The notes beneath the pieces were generated by a model. The model was not told where the DNA came from, did not search any database, and worked only from the letters and a program-made list of their open reading frames with translations. Position numbers and translations under genes: made by a program. Below are positions 54,815 through 62,823 of a DNA stretch of 64,000 bases, piece by piece (the first letter of the stretch is position 1; each line of letters begins with the position of its first letter). The DNA is taken from NCBI GenBank assembly GCA_958295935.1, contig OY282385.1, positions 372,001 through 436,000 on the forward strand. The letters run 5' to 3'. This DNA comes from an uncultured Dehalococcoidia bacterium (GTDB taxonomy: Bacteria; Chloroflexota; Dehalococcoidia; Lucifugimonadales; Lucifugimonadaceae).

Positions 54815-55444
54815 TCACCACTCAACCGGCTTGGTGATGACCCCAACGCCATCAGCCAGTCTGGCGGGAAACTGACTCCGTCTGAGGTGGCTCTTCCAAA
54901 GGCGCTTAACGTAGGTCGCGGCCTTCGACAGGTCCTTGGGGCTTGCCTTCCTTGGGTCTGGGTTGACCAGAACGACCCGAATGCCCAGGTCGTCACGCAC
55001 ATATCTCATTGCCCCAGCGAAGTCCGCATCGTTGGACACCACCACCGCCTGCTCATACTCCCCGGTGAAACCGTCCACCAAAAGACGCGTGGCCAGATTA
55101 ACGTCCGACCCCTTCTCCTCCGAGTTCCGCACCAACACGTATCTTGGCATCCCCGGCGCTGGCTCGACCAGCGGCCGCCATTTGGAGCCCGATCGGAAGG
55201 CCCCGCGATATATCTCAAAGCCCGGCAGGGTCGCCAAGGCCCTCAGGTACGCCTGTTGACGTTGCGGTTGGGAGGGGTTGCCGGGACGAGCATCGAGGAG
55301 AGCCGTGAAGTAGCAGACCCGGTGAATAGTATCCCGAGGAAAGAGGGCCTCAGCCAGCTTCCACAGATCCAGCCACCGAAATGGAGTGTCCTTCAGAGCG
55401 CGGTAATATAGGTTGAATCCATCTACATAGACATTGGTAATCAA
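54815..55444 (-). CDS. NYN-domain nuclease
   Basis: A 209-aa protein. NVYVDGFNLYYRALKDTPFRW (first Asp and the YxR motif), EKGSDVNLATRLLVDGF and VVVSNDADFAGAMRYV are the acidic clusters of the NYN/PIN fold. It ends with RLWKSHLRRSQFP and a conserved-looking tail. Different subgroup from the NYN gene at 37726. Upstream of drmE on the same strand, 357 bases apart. Confidence 0.88.
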   Translation of the reverse strand: MITNVYVDGFNLYYRALKDTPFRWLDLWKLAEALFPRDTIHRVCYFTALLDARPGNPSQPQRQQAYLRALATLPGFEIYRGAFRSGSKWRPLVEPAPGMPRYVLVRNSEEKGSDVNLATRLLVDGFTGEYEQAVVVSNDADFAGAMRYVRDDLGIRVVLVNPDPRKASPKDLSKAATYVKRLWKSHLRRSQFPARLADGVGVITKPVEW

Positions 55445-55460
55445 CTGACGCTCTCAGAAA

Positions 55461-55620
55461 GACAGAGGCCGCCCCGAAGGGCGGCCTCGGCCCTACCGCC
55501 GAAGCGATAGGGGTGGTCAATAGGGGTGGTACATGCATAATAACACCCCACCATGCTCCTGTCGACAGAGGCCGCCCCGAAGGGCGGCCTCGGCCCTACC
55601 GGCGAAGCGATAGGGGTGGT
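55461..55620. repeat. Two copies of a hairpin-forming intergenic repeat
   Basis: A tract of about 57 bases starting gacagaggccgcc recurs with a period of about 103 bases. Each holds a perfect 10-bp stem around CGAA (55465-55488 and 55568-55591), followed by tcggccctacc and aagcgataggggtggt. The hairpins lack a T-run, so they look like REP-type elements more than terminators. Confidence 0.8.
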
Positions 55621-55695
55621 ATTGCACATGATACACCCCCTGACGTGCTCCCTGTCAATCGCCAGTAACCCAACGCCACCCCTCTCCCTCCCACA

Positions 55696-56013
55696 CTATC
55701 GCTTCCCTTCCTGCACAACCACGTAACCCCGCTCGATCTCGCGGTGGAAACTCTCCGGCAGTCTCGCCCAGTCGTGAACTTGAACCAGAATCGGGATGTT
55801 CGACCTCTCAATAGACTCCAGCAAGTCAAAGAACCCATCGCCCACGGGACTCAGCATCGGGTTCCGCAACACCAGGTCCAGGTCGCTCCCCTCGTGGCTC
55901 CTGCCGTTCACGCGGCTGCCGTAGGCCCACACCTCGACCCCGGGCACGTGCTCGCGCAGCAATGCCTCAAGCTGTTCCCGATAGCGGAGTGGCAGATCCA
56001 GCCGATCATTCAT
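55696..56013 (-). CDS. MNT-type nucleotidyltransferase
   Basis: About 105 aa from ATG 56013. VWAYGSRVNGRSHEGSDLDLVL has the GS...DxD signature of minimal nucleotidyltransferases that AMPylate and silence HEPN toxins. It overlaps the upstream HEPN gene by eight bases, the standard HEPN-MNT layout. Confidence 0.88.
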   Translation of the reverse strand: MNDRLDLPLRYREQLEALLREHVPGVEVWAYGSRVNGRSHEGSDLDLVLRNPMLSPVGDGFFDLLESIERSNIPILVQVHDWARLPESFHREIERGYVVVQEGKR

Positions 56014-56428
56014 CCGCGCCCTCACCTATGACCCTTGCCATCTCCCTCGCGTCCGCGATGAAGCTCGGCAGCAGCTTGAGCGTAGTCTCCGCAAACTCCT
56101 CTCCGTAGTCATGCGCAGTATCGTTCCAGTTGTCCCTGTAGGCGTACCAACGCTCGCAGGCTTCCACCGATATGAGGCCATGCCTGGCCGCGTGCCGGAA
56201 GGCGTTTTTGAAGGTCAGCCGGTCAGCCTGCCTATCGCTGGCGAAATAAGGTCGCAGCCGCTTCTTCAGCAAGCTGCCGGACTGTTCCAACACGATTTCG
56301 AACTCCTTGACCGAAGCCGCTCGAAAGATGTCGTAGAAGGTATCCCCGGGTTCGCGCCGTTGCAGTTGATCGAAAGCCGACTCCAACGTACTGATGCAGC
56401 GGATGAGGAAGTCCGTATTGATCGGCAT
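56006..56428 (-). CDS. HEPN-type protein (HI0074-like), partner of MNT
   Basis: A 140-aa helical protein (RBS GGGAGA). AASVKEFEIVLEQSGSLLKKRL, then FRHAARHGLISVEACERWYAYRDNW, and NDTAHDYGEEFAETTLKLLP. In related proteins the RNase motif reads R-N-x-T-x-H; here the position four residues before T-A-H is Trp, with Arg only further upstream. If that comparison is right the toxin may be inactive. Known relatives are RNases held in check by MNT. Confidence 0.82.
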   Translation of the reverse strand: MPINTDFLIRCISTLESAFDQLQRREPGDTFYDIFRAASVKEFEIVLEQSGSLLKKRLRPYFASDRQADRLTFKNAFRHAARHGLISVEACERWYAYRDNWNDTAHDYGEEFAETTLKLLPSFIADAREMARVIGEGADE

Positions 56429-56449
56429 GGACTATTCTCCCGTACAAAA

Positions 56450-56632
56450 CCCCGGCCGCGCCAGATTCGCCCCTATCGACGCGGCCGCCGCGGCTCTGTG
56501 AATAGACCTTCTGCACCGCCGCGTTTCCCCTCCCAGTTACCAGTCGCCAGAGCCTGTGTTCAGGCTTATCTTATCTTGACCGCTGCCGTTCTTCTCACTC
56601 AAGCGGCGCAACCCTTCCGGGCGGCTCCAACC
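56450..56632. repeat. About 180-bp direct repeat flanking the DUF4160/DUF2442 pair (second copy 57163-57358)
   Basis: Both copies contain cgcccctatcgacgcggccg, gtgaatagaccttctgcacc, agcctgtgttcaggct and the end ttctcactcaag. Each supplies the same last codons (RLEPPGRVA-LE) to a gene read on the minus strand, DUF4160 in one and the 56-aa protein in the other. Confidence 0.85.
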
Positions 56633-56853
56633 GCTTGGCCCGGCCCCAAGCGGTTCGTAACTCTGCTCGGCGCAGAGAGGCCCACTCGACCACCAGCCCT
56701 TGAGCGCGCGGAGGGAGACGACCATGCAACACGGCCAAACTATCTATTCCCACCAGCGCTTCATCGCCGCCGTACAGTGCATGGAAGCGCGGGGGCGTGG
56801 TCGTCGAAGTACATGCGGATGACGATGCCATAGAAGCGGCAGAGTTCAGGCAT
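56595..56853 (-). pseudogene. DUF4160 gene, frameshifted
   Basis: Frame 1 from ATG 56853 reads MPELCRFYGIVIRMYFDDHA. The family continues PPPRFHA, but the frame changes there: HALYGGDEALVGIDSLAVLHG and RRAELRTAW are in another frame. One base lost or gained in the C-run near 56800 explains it. The start overlaps the DUF2442 stop by eight bases. The C-terminal RLEPPGRVAPLE comes from the flanking repeat. Confidence 0.75.
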
Positions 56854-57133
56854 TCTCGACCAGCATCCGCGCGTTCGGCATCACTTCCTCCACGGACTTG
56901 CCGGTGAGCTGCATGTAGAGGGCATCCGGGCAGAGCTCAATGTCCGCACCCCCCCAAGCAACCCCTCCGGACGGCCCTATACGAACTTTCGCAAAGCAAG
57001 CCGGATCGTTCCAAGCCTCGAACACGCCGCGGCCTGCTAGGTAATACAGGTCTATCTCACCCGCGGCCCCGTCCGAGTATCGGAGCCAGATGCGGTATCC
57101 GCCTCGCGGTTCTACTTCGATTGGCCGAATCAT
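56846..57133 (-). CDS. DUF2442 family protein
   Basis: About 95 aa from ATG 57133. MIRPIEVEPRGGYRIWLRYSDG and LAGRGVFEAWNDPACFAKV are the family landmarks, and WGGADIELCPDALYMQLTG completes it. DUF4160-DUF2442 pairs are considered possible toxin-antitoxin modules. Its partner is frameshifted here. Confidence 0.85.
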   Translation of the reverse strand: MIRPIEVEPRGGYRIWLRYSDGAAGEIDLYYLAGRGVFEAWNDPACFAKVRIGPSGGVAWGGADIELCPDALYMQLTGKSVEEVMPNARMLVENA

Positions 57134-57162
57134 CACTCCGTTCTCCGTTCTCCAAAACCCCG

Positions 57163-57358
57163 ACCGCGCCAAGTTCGCCCCTATCGACGCGGCCGCAACG
57201 ACGCGGCCGCCGCGGCTCTTTGTGAATAGACCTTCTGCACCGCCGCGCTTCCCCTTCCAGGCCCCAATCGCGAGAGCCTGTGTTCAGGCTTATCTTATCT
57301 TGACCGCTGCCGTTCTTCTCACTCAAGCCGCGCAACCCTTCCGGGCGGCTCCAAGCGC
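57163..57358. repeat. About 190-bp direct repeat, copy 2
   Basis: Second copy of the tract at 56450, with an extra tandem gacgcggccgc element near 57177-57210. The hairpin agcctg-tgtt-caggct at about 57274 is identical in both copies. Confidence 0.85.
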
Positions 57359-57489
57359 TTCTCCGTGCTCAAGACCATCTTGAACACGGAAACCCCCTCC
57401 CCGACACGTCTCCGCAGCCAGCCGTCCGCCGCCGTCCGCATATCCTCGGGATAGGTCCGCAATATCCGCATCGACGCTTCGATAGCCAT
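57319..57489 (-). CDS. Small hypothetical protein upstream of the repeat
   Basis: 56 aa, MAIEASMRILRTYPEDMRTA then DGWLRRRVGEGVSVFKMVLS, ending RLEPPGRVARLE from the repeat. Not recognised. Protein-like composition; no clear RBS. It follows the VapC gene on the same strand by 40 bases. Confidence 0.4.
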   Translation of the reverse strand: MAIEASMRILRTYPEDMRTAADGWLRRRVGEGVSVFKMVLSTEKRLEPPGRVARLE

Positions 57490-57529
57490 GAGCGGGTCAC
57501 TCCTACATATTGCCCTTGAAGTCGGTTGC

Positions 57530-57934
57530 TTAACCGAAAGGATCGAGGACCTGAACGCCCGTCGGCTCGAAATGCCTGACGTTGCGGGTCACCACGGTTA
57601 GACCATGCTCCAACGCCGTGGCTGCAATCATCAGGTCCGCGCTGTCGTGCCCAAGGGACCCGGACAGCCGCCCCCACCTACGGGCCGTGGGCACGTCCAC
57701 ACCCAGGACCCGGTCGCCGTACCACGTCAGCAATCGGGCCAGCCAGACGGTCAACTCCCGCCCAAAGGATGGGTCGATGCGCTCCTGCTGGACGATCCCC
57801 CTAGCGATTTCACCCACCGAGATTACGCTCAGGTATAAGTCCACCGTCTGCTGGTCCGACAGCCACCGAACCACCGCGGGATGACGCTCTCGCCTACGCA
57901 ACGCCGACAGAACGTTCGTGTCGAGCAGAAACAT
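57530..57934 (-). CDS. vapC: VapC-type PIN toxin
   Basis: A complete 134-aa PIN ribonuclease: MFLLDTNVLSALRR (first Asp), SVISVGEIARGIVQQE (Glu), DSADLMIAATALEHGLTVVT and RNVRHFE with the remaining acidic residues. It overlaps the antitoxin gene by ATGA. It is the only intact VapC in the window. Confidence 0.92.
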   Translation of the reverse strand: MFLLDTNVLSALRRRERHPAVVRWLSDQQTVDLYLSVISVGEIARGIVQQERIDPSFGRELTVWLARLLTWYGDRVLGVDVPTARRWGRLSGSLGHDSADLMIAATALEHGLTVVTRNVRHFEPTGVQVLDPFG

Positions 57935-58188
57935 CAGAGGTCCAGAGGCCGCGCCGGCAGGGGCAGCCGCTCGAATTCACCTCCGTCCTGCGGCATGGCC
58001 AGCAAAAGCTCGGACATCGTCGGCAAGTTCGCTCTTTCAAAGTTGCGAAGACGCTCATACTCTTCCACCGAAAGCACCACAACCGCGGGTTCCCCTCTCT
58101 TCGTTACCCGTTGAGGCGAGCCATTCACTGCGGCGGTCACCACGGCGCTGAAGCGGTTCTTGGCGTCCTGCAAATTCCAATCAGGCAT
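57934..58188 (-). CDS. Phd/YefM-type antitoxin
   Basis: An 84-aa protein. WNLQDAKNRFSAVVTAAVNG and PQRVTKRGEPAVVVLSVEEYERL are the Phd/YefM DNA-binding domain, and the tail binds the toxin. RBS GGGGGAGGACTC. The direct repeats at 58210 are the likely operator for autorepression. Confidence 0.92.
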   Translation of the reverse strand: MPDWNLQDAKNRFSAVVTAAVNGSPQRVTKRGEPAVVVLSVEEYERLRNFERANLPTMSELLLAMPQDGGEFERLPLPARPLDL

Positions 58189-58209
58189 GAGTCCTCCCCC
58201 ATACGTGAT

Positions 58210-58235
58210 CTGGCTAGACTATCTGGCTAGACTAT
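58210..58235 (-). promoter_or_regulatory. Operator-like tandem repeat of the Phd-VapC module
   Basis: ctggctagactat occurs twice head to tail (58210-58222 and 58223-58235). On the minus strand each holds atagtctagccag, with TATAGT at the left edge, so the repeats cover the presumed -10 region just upstream of the antitoxin RBS. Confidence 0.6.
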
Positions 58236-58362
58236 AACACTTCCATCGCCCCTCTTCAAGTCCCCGCTCCCACCCCTCCTAACAAAACAGCGGGCGGGCC
58301 TGTGTCAGATCATGGACCAACGCCCTGCCCTATGAGACCGGCCGGGCCGACAGTAAATATCC

Positions 58363-58391
58363 TTGACGTTATTAACTAACCTCGTTAATAT
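58363..58391 (+). promoter_or_regulatory. Promoter and operator of higBA
   Basis: TTGACG (58363-58368) and TAATAT (58386-58391) are 17 bases apart. An inverted repeat attaac-taacctc-gttaat (58371-58389) covers the spacer and -10, a good binding site for HigA. Transcription should start near 58398, so the toxin GTG at 58400 may be translated without a leader. Confidence 0.75.
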
Positions 58392-58399
58392 CGCCGGAA

Positions 58400-58702
58400 G
58401 TGAACCGATTCAGACATCGCCGCGCTCAACAGCTCTTCGACGGCCAAACGGTCCGTAGATTCCCGCCCGACGTGCGGCGCCGGGCGCGAGCAAGACTACA
58501 ACTAGTGATGGCCGCCGCCGAGCTCAACGACCTACGGGTACCGCCATCACATAGGCTCGAAGCCCTGACGGGAGATCGGGAAGGCCGGTACAGCATACGC
58601 ATCAACGACCAATGGCGCGTCTGTTTTCTCTGGACACACAGAGGCGCCATGGAAATTGAAGCGCCGACTACCACTCAGGAGGAAACCCATGGCCGCCCCT
58701 GA
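58400..58702 (+). CDS. higB: HigB/RelE-type toxin
   Basis: A 100-aa protein from GTG 58400. FRHRRAQQLFDGQTVRRFPP, LEALTGDREGRYSIRINDQWRVCFLW is the HigB core that cuts mRNA on ribosomes. The usual end (VDYH) appears only in the +1 frame (GACTACCAC, 58667-58675), so the C-terminus EIEAPTTTQEETHGRP is probably altered by a frameshift. It overlaps higA by 14 bases. Confidence 0.85.
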   Translation: MNRFRHRRAQQLFDGQTVRRFPPDVRRRARARLQLVMAAAELNDLRVPPSHRLEALTGDREGRYSIRINDQWRVCFLWTHRGAMEIEAPTTTQEETHGRP

Positions 58703-58979
58703 ACCAATCCACCCGGGAGAGCATCTCGCCGAGATCATGGAAGAGTTGGGCATCACCCAATACCGCCTCGCGAAGACCGTTGGAGTCCCCCCAATACGCA
58801 TACACGACATCGTACACCGCCGCAGGTCCATCACCGCGGACACCGCGCTGCGAATCGGGCGCGCCCTGGGAATGACCCCTGACTTCTGGCTCAACCTGCA
58901 GAGAATGCACGACCTGGACGTGGCCCGTTCCAGAACCGACGTCAGCGCCATCCAACCGCTTGTAGAAATACCTGCCTAA
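58689..58979 (+). CDS. higA: HigA antitoxin
   Basis: A 96-aa XRE-family protein with AGGAGG RBS. IHPGEHLAEIMEELGITQYRLAK, then PPIRIHDIVHRRRSITADTALRIGRALG and PDFWLNLQ are the HigA hallmarks. It represses its own promoter with HigB. Confidence 0.93.
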   Translation: MAAPEPIHPGEHLAEIMEELGITQYRLAKTVGVPPIRIHDIVHRRRSITADTALRIGRALGMTPDFWLNLQRMHDLDVARSRTDVSAIQPLVEIPA

Positions 58980-59158
58980 AGCCGGCGGAGAACCCCCAAT
59001 AAAACGAAAAGACTCGACAAAGAGAGCCTGAAGAAACACCCGCGCCCATACGCACCGCACCGGAAACAGCCTTTACATACCCAACCCAATATGAGAACCT
59101 ACCCGCTAGGCGCACAGCCTAGACCCACACCGCAAAATATAAACCGGAGGCAAATGAT

Positions 59159-59557
59159 ATGAACAATGTACTCAAGATGTTGTCCGCGCTATGCTGGCTG
59201 TGCGCAATAAGCGGAACCTTCTTCTTCTACTACTTCCCATTCAATCCTGACTTCGTACAAAATCTATGGGACTACGTAATCGACCCTGTGATCATAGCCA
59301 CCCTCATACTCGTCGTCATCGCCAACGTACACATATCACTCAACCTCCGCAACAGAGGCGAAACCGCGCACGCCCTCCAATTCGACCTCTTCACAAGCGT
59401 CGCAGGATTCACCGCCGCACTCTACCTCCACAACTACGTCCTCAAATTCGCCGATGCATTCGACCCCCTGCAAACCATGTGGGACTTCCTGCTCGCCGCC
59501 GTCATCGTCATCATGGCCATAGCCGCCATCACCTACTGGCGAAAGGCAACCCGCTGA
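59159..59557 (+). CDS. Four-helix membrane protein, copy 1
   Basis: A 132-aa hydrophobic protein with about four membrane helices (residues 8-28, 43-63, 77-97, 106-126) and a short basic tail (YWRKATR). I do not recognise it. Two further copies follow: a truncated one at 61782 and an intact one at 62221. Upstream a shared tract (cctttacatacccaacccaa) precedes each copy and may hold the promoter. Confidence 0.62.
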   Translation: MNNVLKMLSALCWLCAISGTFFFYYFPFNPDFVQNLWDYVIDPVIIATLILVVIANVHISLNLRNRGETAHALQFDLFTSVAGFTAALYLHNYVLKFADAFDPLQTMWDFLLAAVIVIMAIAAITYWRKATR

Positions 59558-59814
59558 CCGCGCCCTAAACCCCGCCGCGACCAACCTCCCCGCCGACTCG
59601 GAAGTCGCGCAAGTACAACGACCCCCGCCTAGCAAAGCAACGCTAGGGGGTACCTGAGCGCGCCGCACACAACGCCGCGCTGGAAAAAAACCTTTACATA
59701 CCCAACCCAATATGAGAACCTGCCAGTCGTGAGATGGGAAGCGGCCACGGCCATGCCGTCCACCAGAACCACTGGGATACTCCCTGATAGTAGGAATAGC
59801 CGCAAATGCACGGA

Positions 59815-61059
59815 TTATCGTGCGGTGGAAGCCACGAGCTCCCCGGCAGTACTCCGAAAGCTCAGGGCAACTGTGTCGATGCGCGGCTTGTTTTTATAGT
59901 AGAAAAGGTCGTCGTTGGTTAGCCCGGTAATATCCAGGGCAAGGTCGAGCATGCGCGGTTGAAGGCGTTTGTTCAGGTACATACTCATTCCGGCTCCGGC
60001 TATTGAACCGGCAATACCACCGATTAGGTTGCCTACACCCGGCACCACGGTTCCTGCGGACCCTCCTCCAACCCCGCCCGCCGTCGACAGGACTGTTGTA
60101 ACACCCATTCGAGACATCAGGGTCAGTGTCTGCACAACCTGAATTTTGTTTCTGGTTGTGCGGTCGGCGGCTTTGAACTGCTTTTCTGTCTTGATGACGC
60201 TGACAAGCAGCCGCGCACCAGCCATGATTGTAGCGGCGTAAGGGATAATACCTACAACGCTATCCGGTATATCTATTCCCAGGTTGCTGCTGAGGGTGTT
60301 GAGGGCGTCGGTAGGCCCGTCCACATCAAGGAAATCTGTGCTGATTTCTGCAACTAGCTTGTCTGACACGTCTATTCCAGCTTCGGAGGCTTTGGCGACG
60401 ATGTTGTCACCCAAAGACAAGTGAAGTTCTGGTTCCTGTGGCATTATGCCCTGGACGTTGACATCCGGATGACTCAGAATTTCTTCCATTACCGGTCGCA
60501 CTTCTTCAGTTTTAACCGACATTAACTCCTGGACGTCGTTGGCCGAGTATGACTTCCCGAATTTGGATTGTACGGCGGTTATATATCCATCGGGATTAAC
60601 ACCGATGATGTCCACTACCTTTTGGTCCAAGTCTGGGGCCAATGTCACATCGGTCCACCCGGCTGATTCTAACTGCTGCTTGGTTAGGAACTCGGCTATC
60701 TTTCCCTTAAATGGATTCATGAACACATTGTTCATCGCAGGGAGATCTCCAACATCCTGCCAGTGCTCGAGAAGTGTCCTGGGATCACTCGGAAAAACCT
60801 CGCGAGCTTTGGTCATAGCCTCTCGCAAGTTGTCGTCCACGTTAAGGCCAGTGCCAGGGATGTTTATACCCATGATGTTTCTATCATCAAAAATAAACCA
60901 CAGACCAGTTGAGACTGCGGAGGAGAATTCCGCGGCGTACAAGCCACTGTCCATGTTCACAATGCCGGTGATGTGATCCCGAAAGGATTTATGCTCCCCC
61001 GACTCCCCTCCGGGCAGTTCTTGCAGAGCCGGGAGCAGGTTGGATGATTGCATGGCCAT
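59815..61059 (-). CDS. Nuclease-like protein with glycine-rich membrane segment
   Basis: A 414-aa protein. Residues about 120-185 (KGKIAEFLTKQQLESAGWTD, KVVDIIGVNPDGYITAVQSK) look like a PD-(D/E)xK nuclease with E...D...QxK. After a helical middle, residues about 325-365 are a glycine-zipper hydrophobic stretch (GGVGGGSAGTVVPGVGNLIG, then AGSIAGAGMSMYL). Such zippers insert in membranes. Function unknown; 21 bases separate it from the coiled-coil gene upstream. GC is lower than the surroundings. It lies within a disrupted copy of the four-helix gene. Confidence 0.58.
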   Translation of the reverse strand: MAMQSSNLLPALQELPGGESGEHKSFRDHITGIVNMDSGLYAAEFSSAVSTGLWFIFDDRNIMGINIPGTGLNVDDNLREAMTKAREVFPSDPRTLLEHWQDVGDLPAMNNVFMNPFKGKIAEFLTKQQLESAGWTDVTLAPDLDQKVVDIIGVNPDGYITAVQSKFGKSYSANDVQELMSVKTEEVRPVMEEILSHPDVNVQGIMPQEPELHLSLGDNIVAKASEAGIDVSDKLVAEISTDFLDVDGPTDALNTLSSNLGIDIPDSVVGIIPYAATIMAGARLLVSVIKTEKQFKAADRTTRNKIQVVQTLTLMSRMGVTTVLSTAGGVGGGSAGTVVPGVGNLIGGIAGSIAGAGMSMYLNKRLQPRMLDLALDITGLTNDDLFYYKNKPRIDTVALSFRSTAGELVASTAR

Positions 61060-61080
61060 AGTGTTCCCCCTGCTATGTGA

Positions 61081-61602
61081 CTATGTGAGGATAGCGACGA
61101 TGATCCCGGTGACGGCCATCGCGCTGGATGCCGCGGCGATGCCTATGAGGAGGTTCCGGGCCTTGCGCCATCCCTGATTCAGGGTTGTTACTGCGCGGTC
61201 CAGGTTGGCCTGGGCCTCCCGATTCATTTCGGTCTTGGCAATTTCCAGAGCAGAATCGTAGTGTCTCTGCTGTTCCTGCTTGGCCGCTTCCAGGGCAGTG
61301 GCGTAGAACTGCTGCTGTTCTTGCTTCGCAGCCTCCAGCGCGGCGGTGTATTGCTGTTGCAATTCCTGCCTCGCGGCTTCCAGAGCAGAATCGTAGTGTC
61401 TCTGCTGTTCTTCTCGCGCCTCGGACAACGCTTCGTTTATTGTGTTTGAGACGATTAAAGGCAGGCTCTCATGGTCGGTGATGTGGGCAGTTAGTAACTC
61501 ATGCTGGCGGATTACCCTGGGGATTAGCTCCTGGTTGATTTTATCCTGCTCTTCCCAAAAGCGGACCCTATCGGCGATGGGTATCGAATCCGGCCTATTC
61601 AT
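61081..61602 (-). CDS. Coiled-coil protein with C-terminal membrane anchor
   Basis: About 173 aa from ATG 61602 (AAGGAG RBS). Residues about 65-130 are four 15-residue repeats (YDSALEAARQELQQQ, YTAALEAAKQEQQQF and so on), a long coiled coil. A membrane helix closes the protein (NLLIGIAAASSAMAVTGIIVAIL). It probably places the next gene's product at the membrane, or acts as a sensor rod. Not recognised as a family. Confidence 0.6.
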   Translation of the reverse strand: MNRPDSIPIADRVRFWEEQDKINQELIPRVIRQHELLTAHITDHESLPLIVSNTINEALSEAREEQQRHYDSALEAARQELQQQYTAALEAAKQEQQQFYATALEAAKQEQQRHYDSALEIAKTEMNREAQANLDRAVTTLNQGWRKARNLLIGIAAASSAMAVTGIIVAILT

Positions 61603-61781
61603 TCCGTTGCTCTCCTTAGTAATCAAGCTCGAGCCTTGACCCGACCAGCGGTGAATGAGCGGACTACCCCGCCGTTAACGAATGAAGTATACAAGAAGCC
61701 TCAGAGAACCTGGCAAGGGTCTAACCTTATGCTGGACCACCTGTAAGGACTTCTACGGCGCCATCTCGATCTGTCCTCGGC

Positions 61782-61999
61782 CCAACCTCCGCAACAGAGG
61801 CGAAACCGCGCACGCCCTCCAACTCGACCTCTTCACCAGCGCCGCAGGATTCACCGCCGCACTCTACCTCCACAACTACGTCCTCAAATTCGCCGATGCA
61901 TTCGAACCACTGCAAACCATGTGGGACTTCCTGCTCGCCGCCGTCATCGTCATCGTGGCCATAGCAGCCATCACCTACTGGCGAAAGGCAACCCGCTGA
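61782..61999 (+). pseudogene. Four-helix membrane protein, truncated copy 2
   Basis: From about 61787 the sequence matches the second half of the genes at 59159 and 62221 (LRNRGETAHALQLDLFTSAA to YWRKATR). The first half and promoter are replaced by the inserted pair. The other edge of the insertion is at about 59731, just after the atgagaacctgcca tract. Confidence 0.8.
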
Positions 62000-62220
62000 C
62001 CGCGCCCTCAACCCCGCCGCGACCAACCTCCCCGCCGACTCCGGAAGTCGCGCACGTACAACGACCCCCGCCTAGGAAGCAACGCCAAGGGGACACCCAT
62101 GCGCGCCGCACACAACGCCGCGCTGGAAACAACCTTTACATACCCAACCCAATATGAGAACCTGCCAGACAGCGCAAAGCCCCGACCCACACCGCAAAAT
62201 ACAAACCCGAGGCAAATGAT

Positions 62221-62619
62221 ATGAACAATGTACTCAAGACGTTGTCCGCGCTATGCTGGCTGTGCACAATAAGCGGAACCTTCTTCTACTACTACTTCCC
62301 ATTCAATCCTGACTTCGTACATAACATGTGGGATTACGTCATCGACCCCGTGATCATAGCCACTTTCATACTCATCGTCATCACCAACGTGCACATATCA
62401 CTCAGCCTGCGCAACAGAGGCGAAACCGCGCAAGCCCTCCAACTCGATCTCTTCACAAGCGCCGCAGGATTCACCGCCGCACTCTACCTCCACAACTATG
62501 TCCTCAAATTCGCCGATGCATTCGAACCCCTTCAAATCATGTGGGACTTCCTGCTCCCCGCCGCCGCCGTCATCATGACCGTAGCCGCCATCACCTACTG
62601 GCGAAAGGCAACCCGCTGA
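62221..62619 (+). CDS. Four-helix membrane protein, copy 3
   Basis: A 132-aa near-duplicate of the gene at 59159, differing at about 15 residues, mainly conservative. The upstream tract (62125-62170) matches that before copy 1. Function unknown. Confidence 0.62.
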   Translation: MNNVLKTLSALCWLCTISGTFFYYYFPFNPDFVHNMWDYVIDPVIIATFILIVITNVHISLSLRNRGETAQALQLDLFTSAAGFTAALYLHNYVLKFADAFEPLQIMWDFLLPAAAVIMTVAAITYWRKATR

Positions 62620-62823
62620 CCGCGCCCTCAACCCCGCCGCGACCAACCGCCCCAGCACGCGCCCGCCTTCACCTACACTCCGCGGGCCCTGAACCCAAGC
62701 CTCCCCGGACGCAGCGACCAGACACACCATGAATAACGTCCCGGCTTACTAGAGCCCAAGCGGCCCCGAACGGTCACCCCCGCAAACTGTGGTACTCTGG
62801 CCCCCGGAGGAACCACCAAGAAA

